Shown here piece after piece: positions 32,326-44,394 of a DNA stretch of 64,000 nt. Below the pieces are notes generated by a model. The model did no database searches, had not been told where the DNA came from, and saw only the letters and a list, made by a program, of their open reading frames with translations. Numbering within the stretch: the first letter of the stretch is position 1; every line of letters starts with the position of its first letter. A program made the translations under genes and the position numbers. This stretch comes from Epiperipatus broadwayi (taxonomy: Eukaryota > Onychophora > Udeonychophora > Euonychophora > Peripatidae): the NCBI GenBank assembly GCA_028023455.1, contig JAQFVV010006275.1, positions 1,557,279 to 1,621,278 on the forward strand, written 5' to 3'.

Positions 32326-35300
32326 AAAGTTGTGTAAAGTATGTTTTTATCTATACTATGTATTTGTTGTGTTATATAAATAATTTATTGCAATATGAGT
32401 TGTTGAATTACAATTTTATTTATATTCACATTTATTTTATTTATTTACTAAAAACAATATTGTTTTTTTTTTAATTATAAAACAATAGATATTACTCTGC
32501 ATGCAATAATATGCTAATGATTAAAACAGATATTGTTTAGCATTGGAAAGGACATAAAATTATATGCAAAAAAGGCTTTTCTGTACAACTATTTTTATAA
32601 TCACTGTAATATATTGATATTTATATTACTTATTATAAAATGGATTTTCTTTATTTCCATTTTTAATAACATTTTAAGATCTATTATATACATATTTTCT
32701 TATATATCTTAGTTTTGAAGAATTATGTGCAAATAATAATTCCATCTCTATTTTTTTAAATAGTAATAATAATAAAAGATTGCTTTCTTTTAAATTTACA
32801 ACTTGACAATTTTTTTATTTATTTAATTTCATACAACTTTTTTTTTTAGTTTTTTTTTTAAAAAAAAACAGTAAATGCAATCAAGATTTTTTATAGAGAA
32901 ATTTGTTTTTTAATAAGTTTTTATTTTAAATGACCATTTTCTTAATTTGTATCTTAAAAATTTTGCTATACTCAATAAAAAAGTTATGAATTGTCAAATA
33001 ACCCTTAAACCTGACATAATTTTTACACACCTACATAAACTTATATATATACATTAAGATCAAATCTAAACAACAAGAAAAAAATTCAATTAAAAGAAGA
33101 TTGTGAATATTTCCTTATGACTGATTTTTTTATACGTATAAGTTTGTGTATGTAGGTGTAAACTTATACAAAAATTATTTAGAAAATTAGCATATTTTTT
33201 AAGTCAGAAATGTAGATGGTCTGTAAAATAATGTTTAAGATTTTGTCAGCAAGATATTTCATTGCTGCAAATTAATTACCATCACAAAGACATATATTGT
33301 TTATAAACACATGTATTGTAATAATATTATTTACCTACATGCACATAAGGCCTGATAATTTAGTGGTTAACATATTTTTCATCCTCCAAACATAAACATG
33401 AATTCAAATCCAGATAGAACTTGGAAACTTTTTTAGATAGCTGAGAATTTCTAAGCAAATTTATAATTTTAATATCATTATAATCCACACAATTATTTGG
33501 ACAATAAATTGATGACTACCCAATTCTTAGCTAAAGGGTAAAACAATTATCAATTGGTAGTTTACAATATTCTTTATTGAACTATTATGCAAGAGCGGTC
33601 TTTGATATGCATCTAACTATTCAAAATGATTTAACTATATTATATATATGGGTGCTATTTTAAATTTTGATATACCTATTTATTATTATATAATAATGTT
33701 CATAAAGATACAAACTCAAATCTATATAAATCCTGTTAAAGGATCTAATTTAAATAAATAATTTAAGAGACTTAGCCATTGTTACTGAATATAGAAAGTG
33801 CTTCAAAATATAAGATTTATACATTAGTTTACTGATTTCATAACTTAGGTTCATATATAGGAAGCAGTTTGAAGATTTTATTAAATGGATAAGGATTTTT
33901 TTAAGCAAGCTCAGGTTTTTCCCAAGTAATCATCTCACAGTTAAGTGATAGACAGCCATTTTTAATTAATTAATAAAGATAGATTCCAGATAATGGGAAT
34001 GATTAAGTGGGTATTGGTGCATTGATTGTAAAAAAAGGGTGAGAGTGGGATCTTATATTCCCATAGTTCATGGAATATCTGTGCTTTTAATTTATATAAT
34101 GAAAAAATATTGAATTTTTGTATAATTTAATAATATGAATGTAATTAAAAAGATTTTCTACACATTTATGTATGATGAGACTAATTGAAATGGGTAATGA
34201 TTTTTTTCCCCTCAAAAATATTATGTGACTTATTTAAATAACTGAAAAACCAACATAATGGATTACATTTCTTTCCATTATTGATGGTAATTATAAATAT
34301 ACTTTACAAAACTAAATTTCTCTACTATTAAAGTACAGAAACAAATGAATATTTAGATAGTTTTCCAGCAAAAGACTTTCTTTTTGATTTTTCCCACTAA
34401 AGTTAAAATTTTTCAGGTTTAGTACAAATAGTAAAAGATAAAGCAGTTTTTAAATAGTTCATTATAGGTAAAGGCATGTCTATATCTCCTCATAAAGAAA
34501 CAGTGATTAGCTAATTGCATCTTCAAGTATGATAATACCACAATAAAATTGGAATATTGTTAGATTCTCTGCCTAAATTATTAAATGTATTTTTTTAAAA
34601 TTTAATTTAATACTTATAATATTAATATCATTTATGTTCTTTATTACTTTTTACAATGCTTTTTACAACACATTATTGATGGTTTCCTTCAAAACTATAA
34701 CAAACACATACAATTATATGAATATTAATATACATGAATACAAATATACATGAAACTGTCAATAGTAGGTTGTAAAAAGCAATGCAATAAGAAAGATAAA
34801 GTTACTTATAAGTAATTAGATGTTGTATTGAATGATGTGATAATGTTTATGCATGTAGTGTACACACAAACTTAGAAAATAATTGTAAAAAAAAAAAATG
34901 TCAATAATACAACTAGAAAAAATTATAATAAATATATAATACAGTATTACAATATGCTTTTACTTTCAAAATCTGTACGAACTGGAAAAAAAAAAAAGAT
35001 TATCTTTCTATTTAATGAGTTAGTTATCTGCACTGTTTGAAGATATATTATCTTTGTAAATAGTTAGGTCAATGAATGCAGTAGACTTGCAAATCTAGAC
35101 AAGTAAGAACACGATCATTGATCTCTGTTAAGAGCAAAACCAATTCTAGTTATATTGGTACAGGTTTTTTTTTTTGCAATTATTTTTTTCAGCCAAATGT
35201 TAACTAATTTCTCAGAAACAGCTGATTCAACAAAATAATAATAATAAACAAACCACTTGAATATAACATTTTTCTAAAGAATTATTTATACAGATAGTAT

Positions 35301-35949
35301 AATAAATACACACGCACGGAAAGTAAGCATAATAACGTAAACATTTTAGATAATATCGTTAAAATGTTGTTTAGCTTTAGCAATAACTGCACCAACAGTT
35401 TTCTTTGTCATAAATGTCAACAAAAATCTTGTAATAATACTACTTGAAAGATTAAACAAAATGCCATAAAATAACCATTTTTAAAGCAATTTATAAAGTA
35501 AAAAGACAACAATTATAAGAATTCATATAGAAAATCTCGTAAAATATGTTTAAGAAGACATAAATTTTAATAATTAATTTAGTAAGGAAGTTAAAACGTT
35601 AGGCTCTGTTTTCTCTTTGTTTATAACATAGTAGAGAAAGCTTTTTTCTTTACGATTTGAAGAGAAAAAAGCTGAGATATATAAAATTAAAATATTTCAG
35701 CTAATCAATATTCTTTAATTAAAACTATTTATCAGAAGAAGAAAAAAAAACATTATTATACATAATTTATTTTTTTCTTTCGATGTAGAATGAAACAAAA
35801 TGACCTTGAATAGACGGTGACCCAATCAGCTGTTCGAATTGTGAAAACGACCTAACCAAGATATACATGGTATATTAAGACAGGATTTTTTTTTTTTAAT
35901 GCAAACATTTTTACTTTTTTAATTATTTATATAAAATAAAAGAAGTCAT
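32326..35949. other. AT-rich stretch, probably intronic
   Basis: No domain-bearing frame. One SINE-like head lies at 33343-33425 (listed separately), and a hairpin AGCTTTTTTCT...AGAGAAAAAAGCT at about 35637-35672. If the exon proposed at 35950-36090 is real, this is the start of its first intron. Confidence 0.45.
33343..33425 (+). repeat. tRNA-derived SINE-like head
   Basis: An A-box-like AATTTAGTGGTTAACA (33358-33373) and a B-box-like GAATTCAAATCCAG (33401-33414) at tRNA-like spacing, after a GGCCTGATA start. A second locus at 49199-49270 has the same start (GGCCTCAGA), the same A-box core (TAGTGGTAGCATA) and a similar AAACTTTTTT tail, so they look like one SINE family. Heads only; no body recognised. 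Confidence 0.4.
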
Positions 35950-36090
35950 ACTTACCTTAAAAATAAAAGTAGGCGATGGTGAAATAAAAGGTAGCAGAAA
36001 GAATATAAGATGAAAAATTTAAAATAAGTCTGAAAATCTGTACAAATGCACTACTTGGTGGCGCGACGCACAATCAAAACAAAACTGCTA
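35950..36090 (-). other. candidate 5' non-coding exon with consensus splice donor
   Basis: On the minus strand the sequence TTTTAAG|GTAAGTATG places a perfect donor consensus at 35951-35956 (exon end about 35956). The stretch upstream to about 36090 contains no ATG on the minus strand, so it would be a 5'-UTR exon. It lies in the only CpG-bearing patch of the window and next to promoter-like boxes. The next exon would lie to the left and I cannot find it. The gene's identity is unknown; a non-coding RNA is equally possible. Confidence 0.5.
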
Positions 36091-36185
36091 GCAGGTTTGT
36101 TTACTATTCCCGGTGACGTCTTCTTACAGTAATTCGTCATTGGTTAAATGTAAACATGGTCACCATAGTAGGAAAGTGACGTTTT
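36050..36185 (-). promoter_or_regulatory. candidate polymerase II promoter (CRE, CCAAT, CpG)
   Basis: Within 130 bp the sequence holds a CRE-like TGACGTC (36114-36120), a second TGACG half-site (36178-36182), an inverted CCAAT box (ATTGG, 36139-36143; CCAAT on the minus strand), a forkhead-like GTTTGTTTAC (36097-36106) and the GC-rich GGTGGCGCGACGCAC (36058-36070). CpG is otherwise nearly absent here. The minus-strand CCAAT lies 50-80 bp upstream of the likely start near 36060-36090. A plus-strand CCAATCAG at 35822-35829 could serve opposite transcription. No TATA box is obvious. Confidence 0.5.
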
Positions 36186-36899
36186 GAAGTAAATATTATA
36201 AAAGGGTATTTAAAACTAAAATGAAAATTTGATAATCTGTAGTTTTTAATATGAATTTGAGTTGCAGATGTTTATTATTAAAAATAGAACGTATGTATTC
36301 TCATTTTCTAAATGGTAACAAATAAATTTCAGCACTAATTAAACATGAACTTATATTAATTAAATTGTATATTTTAAAATTATGTATTGCACTCTTCCGT
36401 TATTCTGTATGCATGTACGTTACACGCATATGCACGTGATAGGTACATGAAACTATGTTTTCAATTTGTGTGCGCACAGTCATTGTCAAATCTAAGACAC
36501 CTACTATAAATTAAAATCGAATTAAATTACTGCGCATAATTTTAAGGGGATAACAATAATAAGATCACTAATAAATGTTTTAAATTGTTAATGAATCCAA
36601 AATGCAGTTTATATATGCAGATATATAAATTTTATATTTTTGACATTAGAAGGAAATAGAGATATTGTCAGAGAAATTTTACCTAATATTCAGATATTAA
36701 ATATACTTAATAATATTTAGGTTTCAAAAAGGAACTTTATTCAAGATTTTAAAAAATATATACACTGATTTCTGGTATACATATGCTTACATTATTAATC
36801 CTTGTATTTTCATAAACAGGTTAGATATATTTCTGAAGGGGTAAAAACATTAGGTTATATAGTGAAGCAGTATATTCCTTCTCTCATTACTATTTCACC
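36186..36899. other. AT-rich stretch upstream of the candidate promoter
   Basis: Contains an E-box CACGTG at 36433-36438 and somewhat more CpG than average up to about 36530, then plain AT-rich DNA. No gene seen. Confidence 0.4.
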
Positions 36900-37690
36900 T
36901 ATTTCCCCCCACAGCTCCATCTATGCCAGATTTAAACCTTCTCTGAGTACATGTATATAAGCGCCAACATGGCTATATGTGTGTTATCACACATATATAG
37001 ACGGGCGATCGACCGTGATGTCAATATATATATATATATTACAGTGTATTGTTAAAAGTTAGAGGACGGTTTGGATTAATCTATCATGTTCTGCAAAATA
37101 GCTGGCATAAACATTCGCGGCATCAACTCAATCGATAGAGTTCTTGCTATTAAAAACTGGCTCTCACTCTGCTCCCCACATATACTTCTTATGGGCGAAA
37201 CCAAACATCACTATAAGACTGACCATAAAATAATATCTCTTCTCTCCTCTCTCGGATTTACTAGATTTTCCATCGGCCATTCAACTTCAGGTGGAGTCGG
37301 TATTCTTCTTAGCAAATCAGCACCACCAAAAAGTTTCAACATTCTATTCCTAGATGCCAATATTATTATTATAGAAATAGATTATTGGAGTTATCCGATC
37401 ATCATAGCTTATATTTATACAGCCAAAGACACCTCTCAATATCTAAAAATAGTTCATATCCTAAATGCCATCAACGCTAGCAGAGCCTCCCCTACCATTC
37501 TTCTCGGAGACTTTAACACCACCTACAATGACTTCAACAAGAGATTTTTGCATACCAGACTCTCAAAAAAATCAAGAAACGTGATCAGCTCCTTGCCTCC
37601 AGTAAAGTCTTTGACGACACCTGGTCTCTAACCGCTCTATCCTTTTCCTGATTGTCAACTCCCACCTACCCAGAATTCTAGAATAGACAA
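36900..37690 (+). pseudogene. L1/Tx1-like LINE endonuclease fragment with 5' UTR, 3' part missing
   Basis: The frame 37086-37631 encodes 181 residues of an apurinic-type endonuclease: Asn9 (INIRG), Glu38 (MGETK), and Asp142/Asn144 in LLGDFNTT. After frameshifts the domain end can be followed to SRIDNI at about 37675-37690, with DDTWSLTALSF before it. So the first ~200 codons of ORF2 survive and the rest is gone. The sequence before the ATG includes a 10-bp perfect hairpin (TATATGTGTG...CACACATATA, about 36973-36996) and a CG-containing stretch, plausibly LINE 5' UTR. Retaining the 5' end while losing the 3' end is the reverse of normal LINE truncation, so a later deletion or rearrangement is likely. 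Confidence 0.7.
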
Positions 37691-39093
37691 TATTAAAAAG
37701 AAAATAGTCGTGTTATTAAATAAAATAAAAAAAGCTAATAACATTCATCAAGTTCTCAGTTTCTCATATTCTACACAAACCCTTCATTATACCTAACCAC
37801 ATAAGTGTATAACAACTACTAACTAACATATTCTAGCCATATGTTAATCAGAACTTTTTATAATATTATTGTACAATTTATTCATTAACTTATCCATTAT
37901 CAACTTGACAAGGTAATTTAAGTTGTTTCTAAACAATAGTATCTTTTTCAAAAGTGTACAATTTTAGTAAACAATATTTCCGAACTGAAACTACTAAAGT
38001 TATTAGAAATTTAAAAGGTCAATTTTAAAGAAAAATATCCTATTAAAAAAATTACAGGAAAATTTAAAATGTATTGAGTTATATAATTTCAAAGAGGCGG
38101 TAGGTGATTGTTAAGAAGTAAATAGTCTTGTTGACAGCAGGGTGGTCTAAAGCTTGAATTATATAAGTAGGCCTAATTTCTTGCTGCAAAGGTTTCAGTC
38201 TACTGTTTTTTGTGAAGCGTTATCCACCAAAGTCCACACCAGTTTTGACTGCCATGTCTGGCTAGGCAAAATTTGGGTTTGCTGTCTCTTGGCAGAGATG
38301 GCAATTTCTATTCACCCCTACATGCATGATGGCGTGATCATCATCACAGAGGGGAAACCGTCCAGCAGCCTACCGTAAAAAGAGGAAGACACCGTAATCA
38401 AGACTACCTATCCTGAGGAGAGTTTCACTATGCCCACCTTCTGATGTGCCTGCATTACAAGCCACAACTATGATCAGTAATATTCCTTTCAAAGACGGCA
38501 GAGCTATAACTTAATCTCTAAATTTAATAATTTTAATATTTAAGCTAGCTTATTTATTATAATGAACATTCAATATTATTTCTTAAATCTCTTTAAATTA
38601 AACCATTTATAAAATAAACAATTAAACTTGCCTGGATTCATCTTTATCCTGTAAAATAAGTTATTGTCAATCTTATTTATTAAAATCTGTTAAATCAAAT
38701 CATTTATAAATTAACCATATAAACTTAAGAAGAATCCACCTTTATAAAATAAAAGGCTTTATTATATTATAATCTATAAATAAACTGCAATCAGTTTTAT
38801 CCTAAATTTTTCAAAACTGCGGTCGTGCCTAGATTTATTGTTTTAGTTATTCTGTTTAAATTTAATATATATGTCATAATATGCCCATCTTTCGAAACAG
38901 CGAATAATAATTGTTAACTAACTTTCAATGAAAATAATTAAAATCTCCACTTTAAATATTTTAAGAAAGGTGCTAGCATATTAAATCGCTGTTTTGAAAT
39001 AATATATTGATAAATAATGATCGATCGCTATGCGCTCGTTATTATCATGATTCTAAATATGTTATAAATTGATTATATTTCGTGAGGGTTTGC
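37691..39093. other. AT-rich stretch with a higher-GC patch at 38100-38510
   Basis: Mostly AT-rich. The 38100-38510 patch is clearly richer in GC and reads as protein-like text on either strand with a few stops (plus: the 74-codon frame 38154-38378 and its continuation; minus: a stretch with SSSFYGRLLDGFPSVMMI). I do not recognise it; it may be a fragment of a repeat or a pseudogene. Confidence 0.4.
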
Positions 39094-39107
39094 TTAGTCA
39101 GTTATTA

Positions 39108-39664
39108 ACTGAAACACACAGGCTTATTATATACCTGTGTCTATATATGTAATATATAGGGTATATGAGCACAGACTCCCACACTACCCACCACTCTCCA
39201 CACTATCTCATAACACTGATACACTTAAACACATATATGTTGAAAGATAAATAATCACCAATATACGTATTTCATGCTAAATCAGCAATCATCAGTTGGT
39301 CCAGATTACCATCTCTACACATATATATTATAAGTGCTCAGATATATATTAAGATAGCCAATCCTCATTCTCTAATGGACAGGTTTTCAATTGGATGGAC
39401 GATTGAAAAATTGGGGTGTGGAGTGGATTGAAGCCTGTCCATTAGAGAATGAGGATTGGCTATCTTAATATATATCTGAGCACTTATAGCATATATGTGT
39501 AGAGATGGTAATCTAGACCAACTGATGATTGCTGGTTTAGCATGAAATACTTATATTGGAGATTATTTATCTTTCAACATATATGTGTTTAAGTGTATCA
39601 GTGTTATGAGATAGTGTGGAGAGTGGTGGGTCGTGTGGGAGTCTGTGCTCATATACCCTATATA
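39108..39664 (+). repeat. palindromic repeat family F2, ~250-bp arms, 14-bp flanking duplication
   Basis: The arms 39150-39402 and 39425-39667 are inverted copies, about 96% alike by eye. The outer ends read TAATATATAGGGTATATGAGC and its inverse, and the arms run almost to the centre (GGACAGG / CCTGTCC). A perfect 14-bp direct repeat, TTAGTCAGTTATTA, lies at 39094-39107 and 39665-39678. The left side has an extra ~42 bp between the duplication and the arm, holding its own small inverted repeat (CACAGG...CCTGTG), so the insertion is asymmetric. A shorter F2 piece lies at 49742-49848. Confidence 0.85.
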
Positions 39665-39678
39665 TTAGTCAGTTATTA

Positions 39679-40879
39679 TAATTTATGACTTTTGATATCT
39701 GTTAGTTAGAAGTGATATGCTAGCTAGAGATGATATTAAAGTATATTTGTTAGTTTATTAATGCCCATCAAATATATTTTACCTCCTTAATTGCATTTAT
39801 ATATATATGCAGATTCAGTATTTTAACTTTGGCTAAGATTTAATTTAAGCCCTATAGTTAACATAATTATAATGCTAGTTTAAGAACTGGGTTGTGTTAG
39901 TTGGCAGATAGCAGTTATCGGTTTTAGGTGCAATTAATTAATAATATGTATACTTATTGGTTTTTGTGTGTGCATTGCGAGTGTGTCTTTATAAAGTACA
40001 CATTCATGTGTTACATTTTGCTGCACTTTTTAAATGATTCACAGTAACAGACTGCCCCATTCTTTAGTTCGGGTATGGCTATCTTTATTAGAACTGGGAA
40101 TATGAGGGTCCAGACCATGTTTATAGAGTCTATCTGAATTCCTGAACTTATCTGTTCATATATAAATAGCAGCAAACCATCCGGTCTCAGAGCACCGAAC
40201 ATTTGGTGCTGAAGCTCTTGAATAATTACTCACCCTCATCGCAAACTTACTCTTTAGTATTTTATATAGGCCATAGTATATATATGTGAATCTAAAAGTA
40301 ACCAGTTCTTTTCCTCCTTACTTTCCAAAATTAAAACTTTATTTACATATTAGAGTGGATACAAAAGAAATCAATGATAGGATAAAATTATGTCAATAAG
40401 AAAGTTTCAATGTATACCTATAAATGTGGTATGCAAGCCATGTATATAGAAAAATCAAAAGTTGTATTAGATCAATAACATAGTCTCAAGAGCAGCATAA
40501 GAAAATCATGATAATTAATTAATGCAAGTATGAAAAAAACATAAGTAAATATAAATAAAATCAAAGATTACACTAATGCCTTAAGGCAGTGCATTATATG
40601 CTTAATTAGCTAGGAATATGAAGTAAGTCAAACCTGTGTATAAGGTTTGGAAATTGCATTGACTAATGATTATCCTGGCCCAAAGAGTAACGACGACTAT
40701 AACAATATTTACAAGTTGATATAGGTAAATTAATTATATAGTATGTAACTAATGCGAAGTTTGTGTATTAAATATATAGGATCTATGAAAGATCTACATA
40801 GTTAAAGTCTATATTATTCTTAAGTGGAAGATGGAATATATTATTTATTCAGTGGATGGGAGAAAGTTCAAGTTTTAGG
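39679..40879. other. stretch without recognised gene
   Basis: A 63-codon minus frame at 40011-40202 lies in a slightly GC-richer segment but has no domain I know. Nothing else is supported. Confidence 0.45.
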
Positions 40880-41770
40880 TCTAAGAAATACATGAATTAG
40901 GACTCTTGGTAATTAGCCAAGGCTGACAAGTTCTTTTATCTTGTAGAGGGATTTGAAAAATCGATTAATCATTGAGTCATCACAGCCATGATCAAATATT
41001 GTGCTACATCTGGCAGTCCAAAGTGAGAAATTAATGAAAGTGGCCAATCTTATTGTTCCAAATTGACCCTTTTTAATTGCTGCATTAAGAAAAATGTTAT
41101 GCGGTCTAACGCTATATTAAGGAGATAAGTCCACGAATCACATTGATCCAGAATGTGGCCAATTGACTCCTCCTGTTTGTTACAAAGGGAGTTGTTGTTG
41201 TAACCCCTTTGGTAGTGGAGAAAGGCCCCAGTGAGGAGTTCTCCAATGATGATTTTTATTAAAAAATCAATAAATTTTGGACTCAGTTTGATGAATTTTG
41301 TTAATTTGGAAAATCGAGCGATTCCTATTGGAAGTATATTAACAGATTTAGTTTTTCTGGGAAACATTAATCGATAAACTTCCCAATATGATAATTTTCC
41401 CTGAAAAAGGGAACCCGACGACTGGAAGTTTTGAATAATCGTAACTTGCTTTTGTAACCAAATACTTCTCCATCTAGGCAGAGATCAATCGGTTGGCTCT
41501 ATCTTTTCCTTGGGGAAGGGGCACTCCATATCAGGATTATCGTTAAAAATCTTGAATAGTATATTATGTGTTCATTGGAGGTAAAAAATCTTCAGCGAGT
41601 GAAGGCTAAGGCCATTAAGAAGTTTGGGTTTTTGTAATACGTTGAGGCTGATGATGGGATTCTTGCCTCTCCAGCAAAGTTTTCTGCATAAGGTTTCAAT
41701 TTTTTGGATAAACTTGCACGTGGGGGGGGGAACCCTGCTAGATAATATGTTATTTTGGGCCAAACTATAG
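40880..41770 (-). pseudogene. L1/Tx1-like LINE ORF2 C-terminal fragment
   Basis: Minus-strand frames 41763-41572 and 41367-41050 align with the C-terminal part of the copy at 15 kb. The first has IETLCRKLCWRGK...LQKPKLLNGLSLHSL, matching SLCSGLLWEKK...NPKILNGLGLHSI there. The second has LSPKFIDFLIKI (MPKYIDFIIKI there) and a zinc knuckle C-X8-H-X4-C in CNKQEESIGHILDQC, with the His that the 15-kb copy has lost. Between them the frame is shifted. No poly(A) tail or duplication is evident at the left end. It is inverted relative to the endonuclease fragment at 37 kb. Confidence 0.7.
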
Positions 41771-43632
41771 TATTAAGTCCTCCGTATTAATTAATTATTC
41801 AGCATTAGACTGAAACTCAAATCTTGGTTACCAGGTTGAATCTGCATTATCTTGAGCTTACTAATATATATAACAGCCATCTTAGAGCTGTATGTATTCA
41901 TCATCTCTGCTAGGCTATTATTTTATAATATTAGCAAATCATGAGCAATAAGATGGGTATATTACATGATTATAGACATGATTTATTAACTACATATACA
42001 TATATTTTAATATGTTAAGATGAGACCACTGTACTGATAATAGTCTCACCTCTTCTATAAAAGCCTTCATGTGTTGGTCATGCATATTTAATGCTATATA
42101 ATCCTTGCCATTTTGTTACTTTATTTTATGTTATTGTTAGTTTTAATAAACATGCTTAAAATACAAAATTTGTTTCATATCTTTCTTGCTCATAATTCTA
42201 TTTCAATCCAATCCACATTATCTGATTCCAATTTCTTAATAATTTATATGTTGAACATACATTGTTTTAGTTAAGGTAATTAGTGTGTTAAGTGGTCTGT
42301 TCCATCCTCTGAGTTAAATTAGCAATTAGCCCTTGAGTCTCATGTTTTTCCCTGTTCTAAGCCAGCTCACAGATTAAATTGAGCGGGACTTCAGAAATGT
42401 CATTCATAAGGTGTTAAATCATGAAGTACTAGAAATGGATTGAAGTTTGATCAGATTTGAGGTTTCACCACCTCATTTCTTGGTCAGTTTTGGTATACTT
42501 TGCCTGGACTCTGGATTTTGTTGTGTGAATATACAGATTACAAATCTGACCTTACAATAGATTATATCATAATGGCAAAACTGCATAAACTTGTGCTGGA
42601 GTATAGGTGAACGTAGATTAAATAATATTTGTATAGATATTTACAAGTCAAAACATTATTCTAAATTACGTTATAGTGACAAAATTATGTAAATTTGAAC
42701 TAGAATATAGGTGAACATGGATTAAATAATATTTGTGTAGATATTTATAAGTTAATGTTTAAAGATTGCATATGTATATCTCACAAATAATTTATGTTTT
42801 TACATACATGTCTTGTATTTTGTATTGTTATATAAGTCATTCACATTTTATCTAATGAAAGTTCTGTGTATTGATGACCAGGATTTCCTCATAGTTAATA
42901 AGGTACCTATTTGCTATGAGTGTTGTTGGTGGTCTTTTTGGTAATAGTTGCATTCAGGCTTAATGATTGCAGGTATATAGGTTCATTAAATGCATTTAAT
43001 CAATACCAGGATGAGTGTCATTTTGATTGTAGATTCAATAGTGATTCAGTTGGTTATGCTCATATGGGTGTTTCTGTTGGTCTATATGGTGAGTTTGTCA
43101 TGAGTTAAGATTATTAGATTGTGTTTACATACTTAACCTTGTAGGGATTTTTAGTGGATTTAGAGTTGGTGTCAGTTGACAATGTTGGCCTGTTGTGCAT
43201 CTGATTTGGTTTGATTAGCATTTGCAGTGGTATGTTGATTGCTTATTTATTTTGTTGCATTAGAGATTTGACTATTGCTTTATTAATGACCATGTGGATG
43301 TGAAGTTGTCAAGGGATGCTATTTTTTTGTCTTTGTTTTTGAGAATGGTTAGCTTGTAAAAATGTAGATGGGTATCATTTTGTGCTGCTAGTGAATGTGA
43401 AAGTGCAGTGGGTTCACTAGAATGTGTGAATCATAAGCATGGATGCACAGATCACAGATATAGAGACTTTACAATATGCACTATATATGTTTTGAAAGGA
43501 GTTTCTAGGATCTCTGTATGCTTTGATCATATTTTGTAGGGTAGTTGCTAATGCTAATCAGTCTTAGAATAAATGTTGTTAGGTTTCTTCTGCATGATAG
43601 CATAGGATACAAAGAGTCTATAGTGTTATATA
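41771..43632. other. stretch without recognised gene; 42880-43640 unusually G+T rich on plus
   Basis: From about 42880 to 43640 the plus strand is visibly rich in G and T (TTGTTGGTGGT, GATTTGGTTTGATTAG and similar) and poor in C, unlike the flanks. The 62-codon frame at 42920-43108 falls in it but shows no domain. The skew may mark a decayed mobile element or a transcribed strand. Two related blocks (GCATAAACTTGTGCTGGAGTATAGGTGAAC-like, near 42583 and 42687) repeat at about 104 bp. Confidence 0.4.
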
Positions 43633-43720
43633 TAGGTGGATTAGTGCTGAAGCAGTCAATCTTAGCTTAAGATTGAGCTTCATGGTATCATCTACTAACC
43701 TGTATTCAAACCTTATATCC
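43633..43720 (+). repeat. tRNA-derived SINE-like head
   Basis: An A-box-like TGGATTAGTGCTGAAGC (43637-43653) and a B-box-like GTATTCAAACCT (43703-43714) at tRNA-like spacing. No body or tail is recognised. Could be chance. Confidence 0.3.
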
Positions 43721-44166
43721 CATCCCACTCCTTTAATCATGTATAGATATTTTATGTAAATATTTGAGATGCGCACCTAAAATTTATAAAGATTAACTTT
43801 TCAATATTTATTATTATTAATTCTTTTCTTCACATTAAAAATACATAGTTGTGGCTCAGATATATATATATATATATTATAGGAGGGAAAAAAATACTAA
43901 CAAAATATTGATTTTTAAAAATATTTCATTATATGTCATTTTTAAAACTTTTTCTTTTTAAATTGTTTTTCCTATTAAACTGTATATTTTATAAAATCCA
44001 AGGTGGAAGATGCAACGTTAATTGTCCAAAAATAATTAAAGGATTGGGAATATAATATCATTTTAGTCTTGGGAAGGAATTGTTAATTAAATTTTTTACT
44101 TAAAATGAGAATTAAGATTAAAGATTTTACTTTTGTATAAAAATTTTTGTCAAATCTATTTCCAAT

Positions 44167-44394
44167 CTAGAAAAAATTTGAATATATTTTTGGAATGTTA
44201 TCTAACTTTTGCATCTTGAAAAACAATGGATAAAGAAAAAGTAAGAATTTTTTTAGATCAGAGATTAGATTTAGAGCTAGAGATAAGAAATTGAAAGCAT
44301 TCTTCAAATACTTGGGCAGGAGTATAAAATGGGCTAATTTTGAATACCACAGAGGAGCTACTGTTGAGAGAACTGTGTTGTCAAGATAAGCCAT
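44167..44394 (-). pseudogene. possible L1/Tx1-like ORF2 fragment
   Basis: A 75-codon minus frame contains APLWYSKL followed, in the neighbouring frame, by a FISDL-like stretch and KLDNIPKIYSNFF. L1/Tx1-type ORF2 proteins carry a PLWYN ... GI.FISDLL block late in the protein, which this resembles. Similarity is short and needs a frame change; I hold it lightly. Confidence 0.3.

Noticed and set aside
42920-43108. 62-codon frame with a hydrophobic start resembling a signal peptide
   Set aside because: The hydrophobic start follows from the G+T-rich strand composition; no homologous motif and no exon context.
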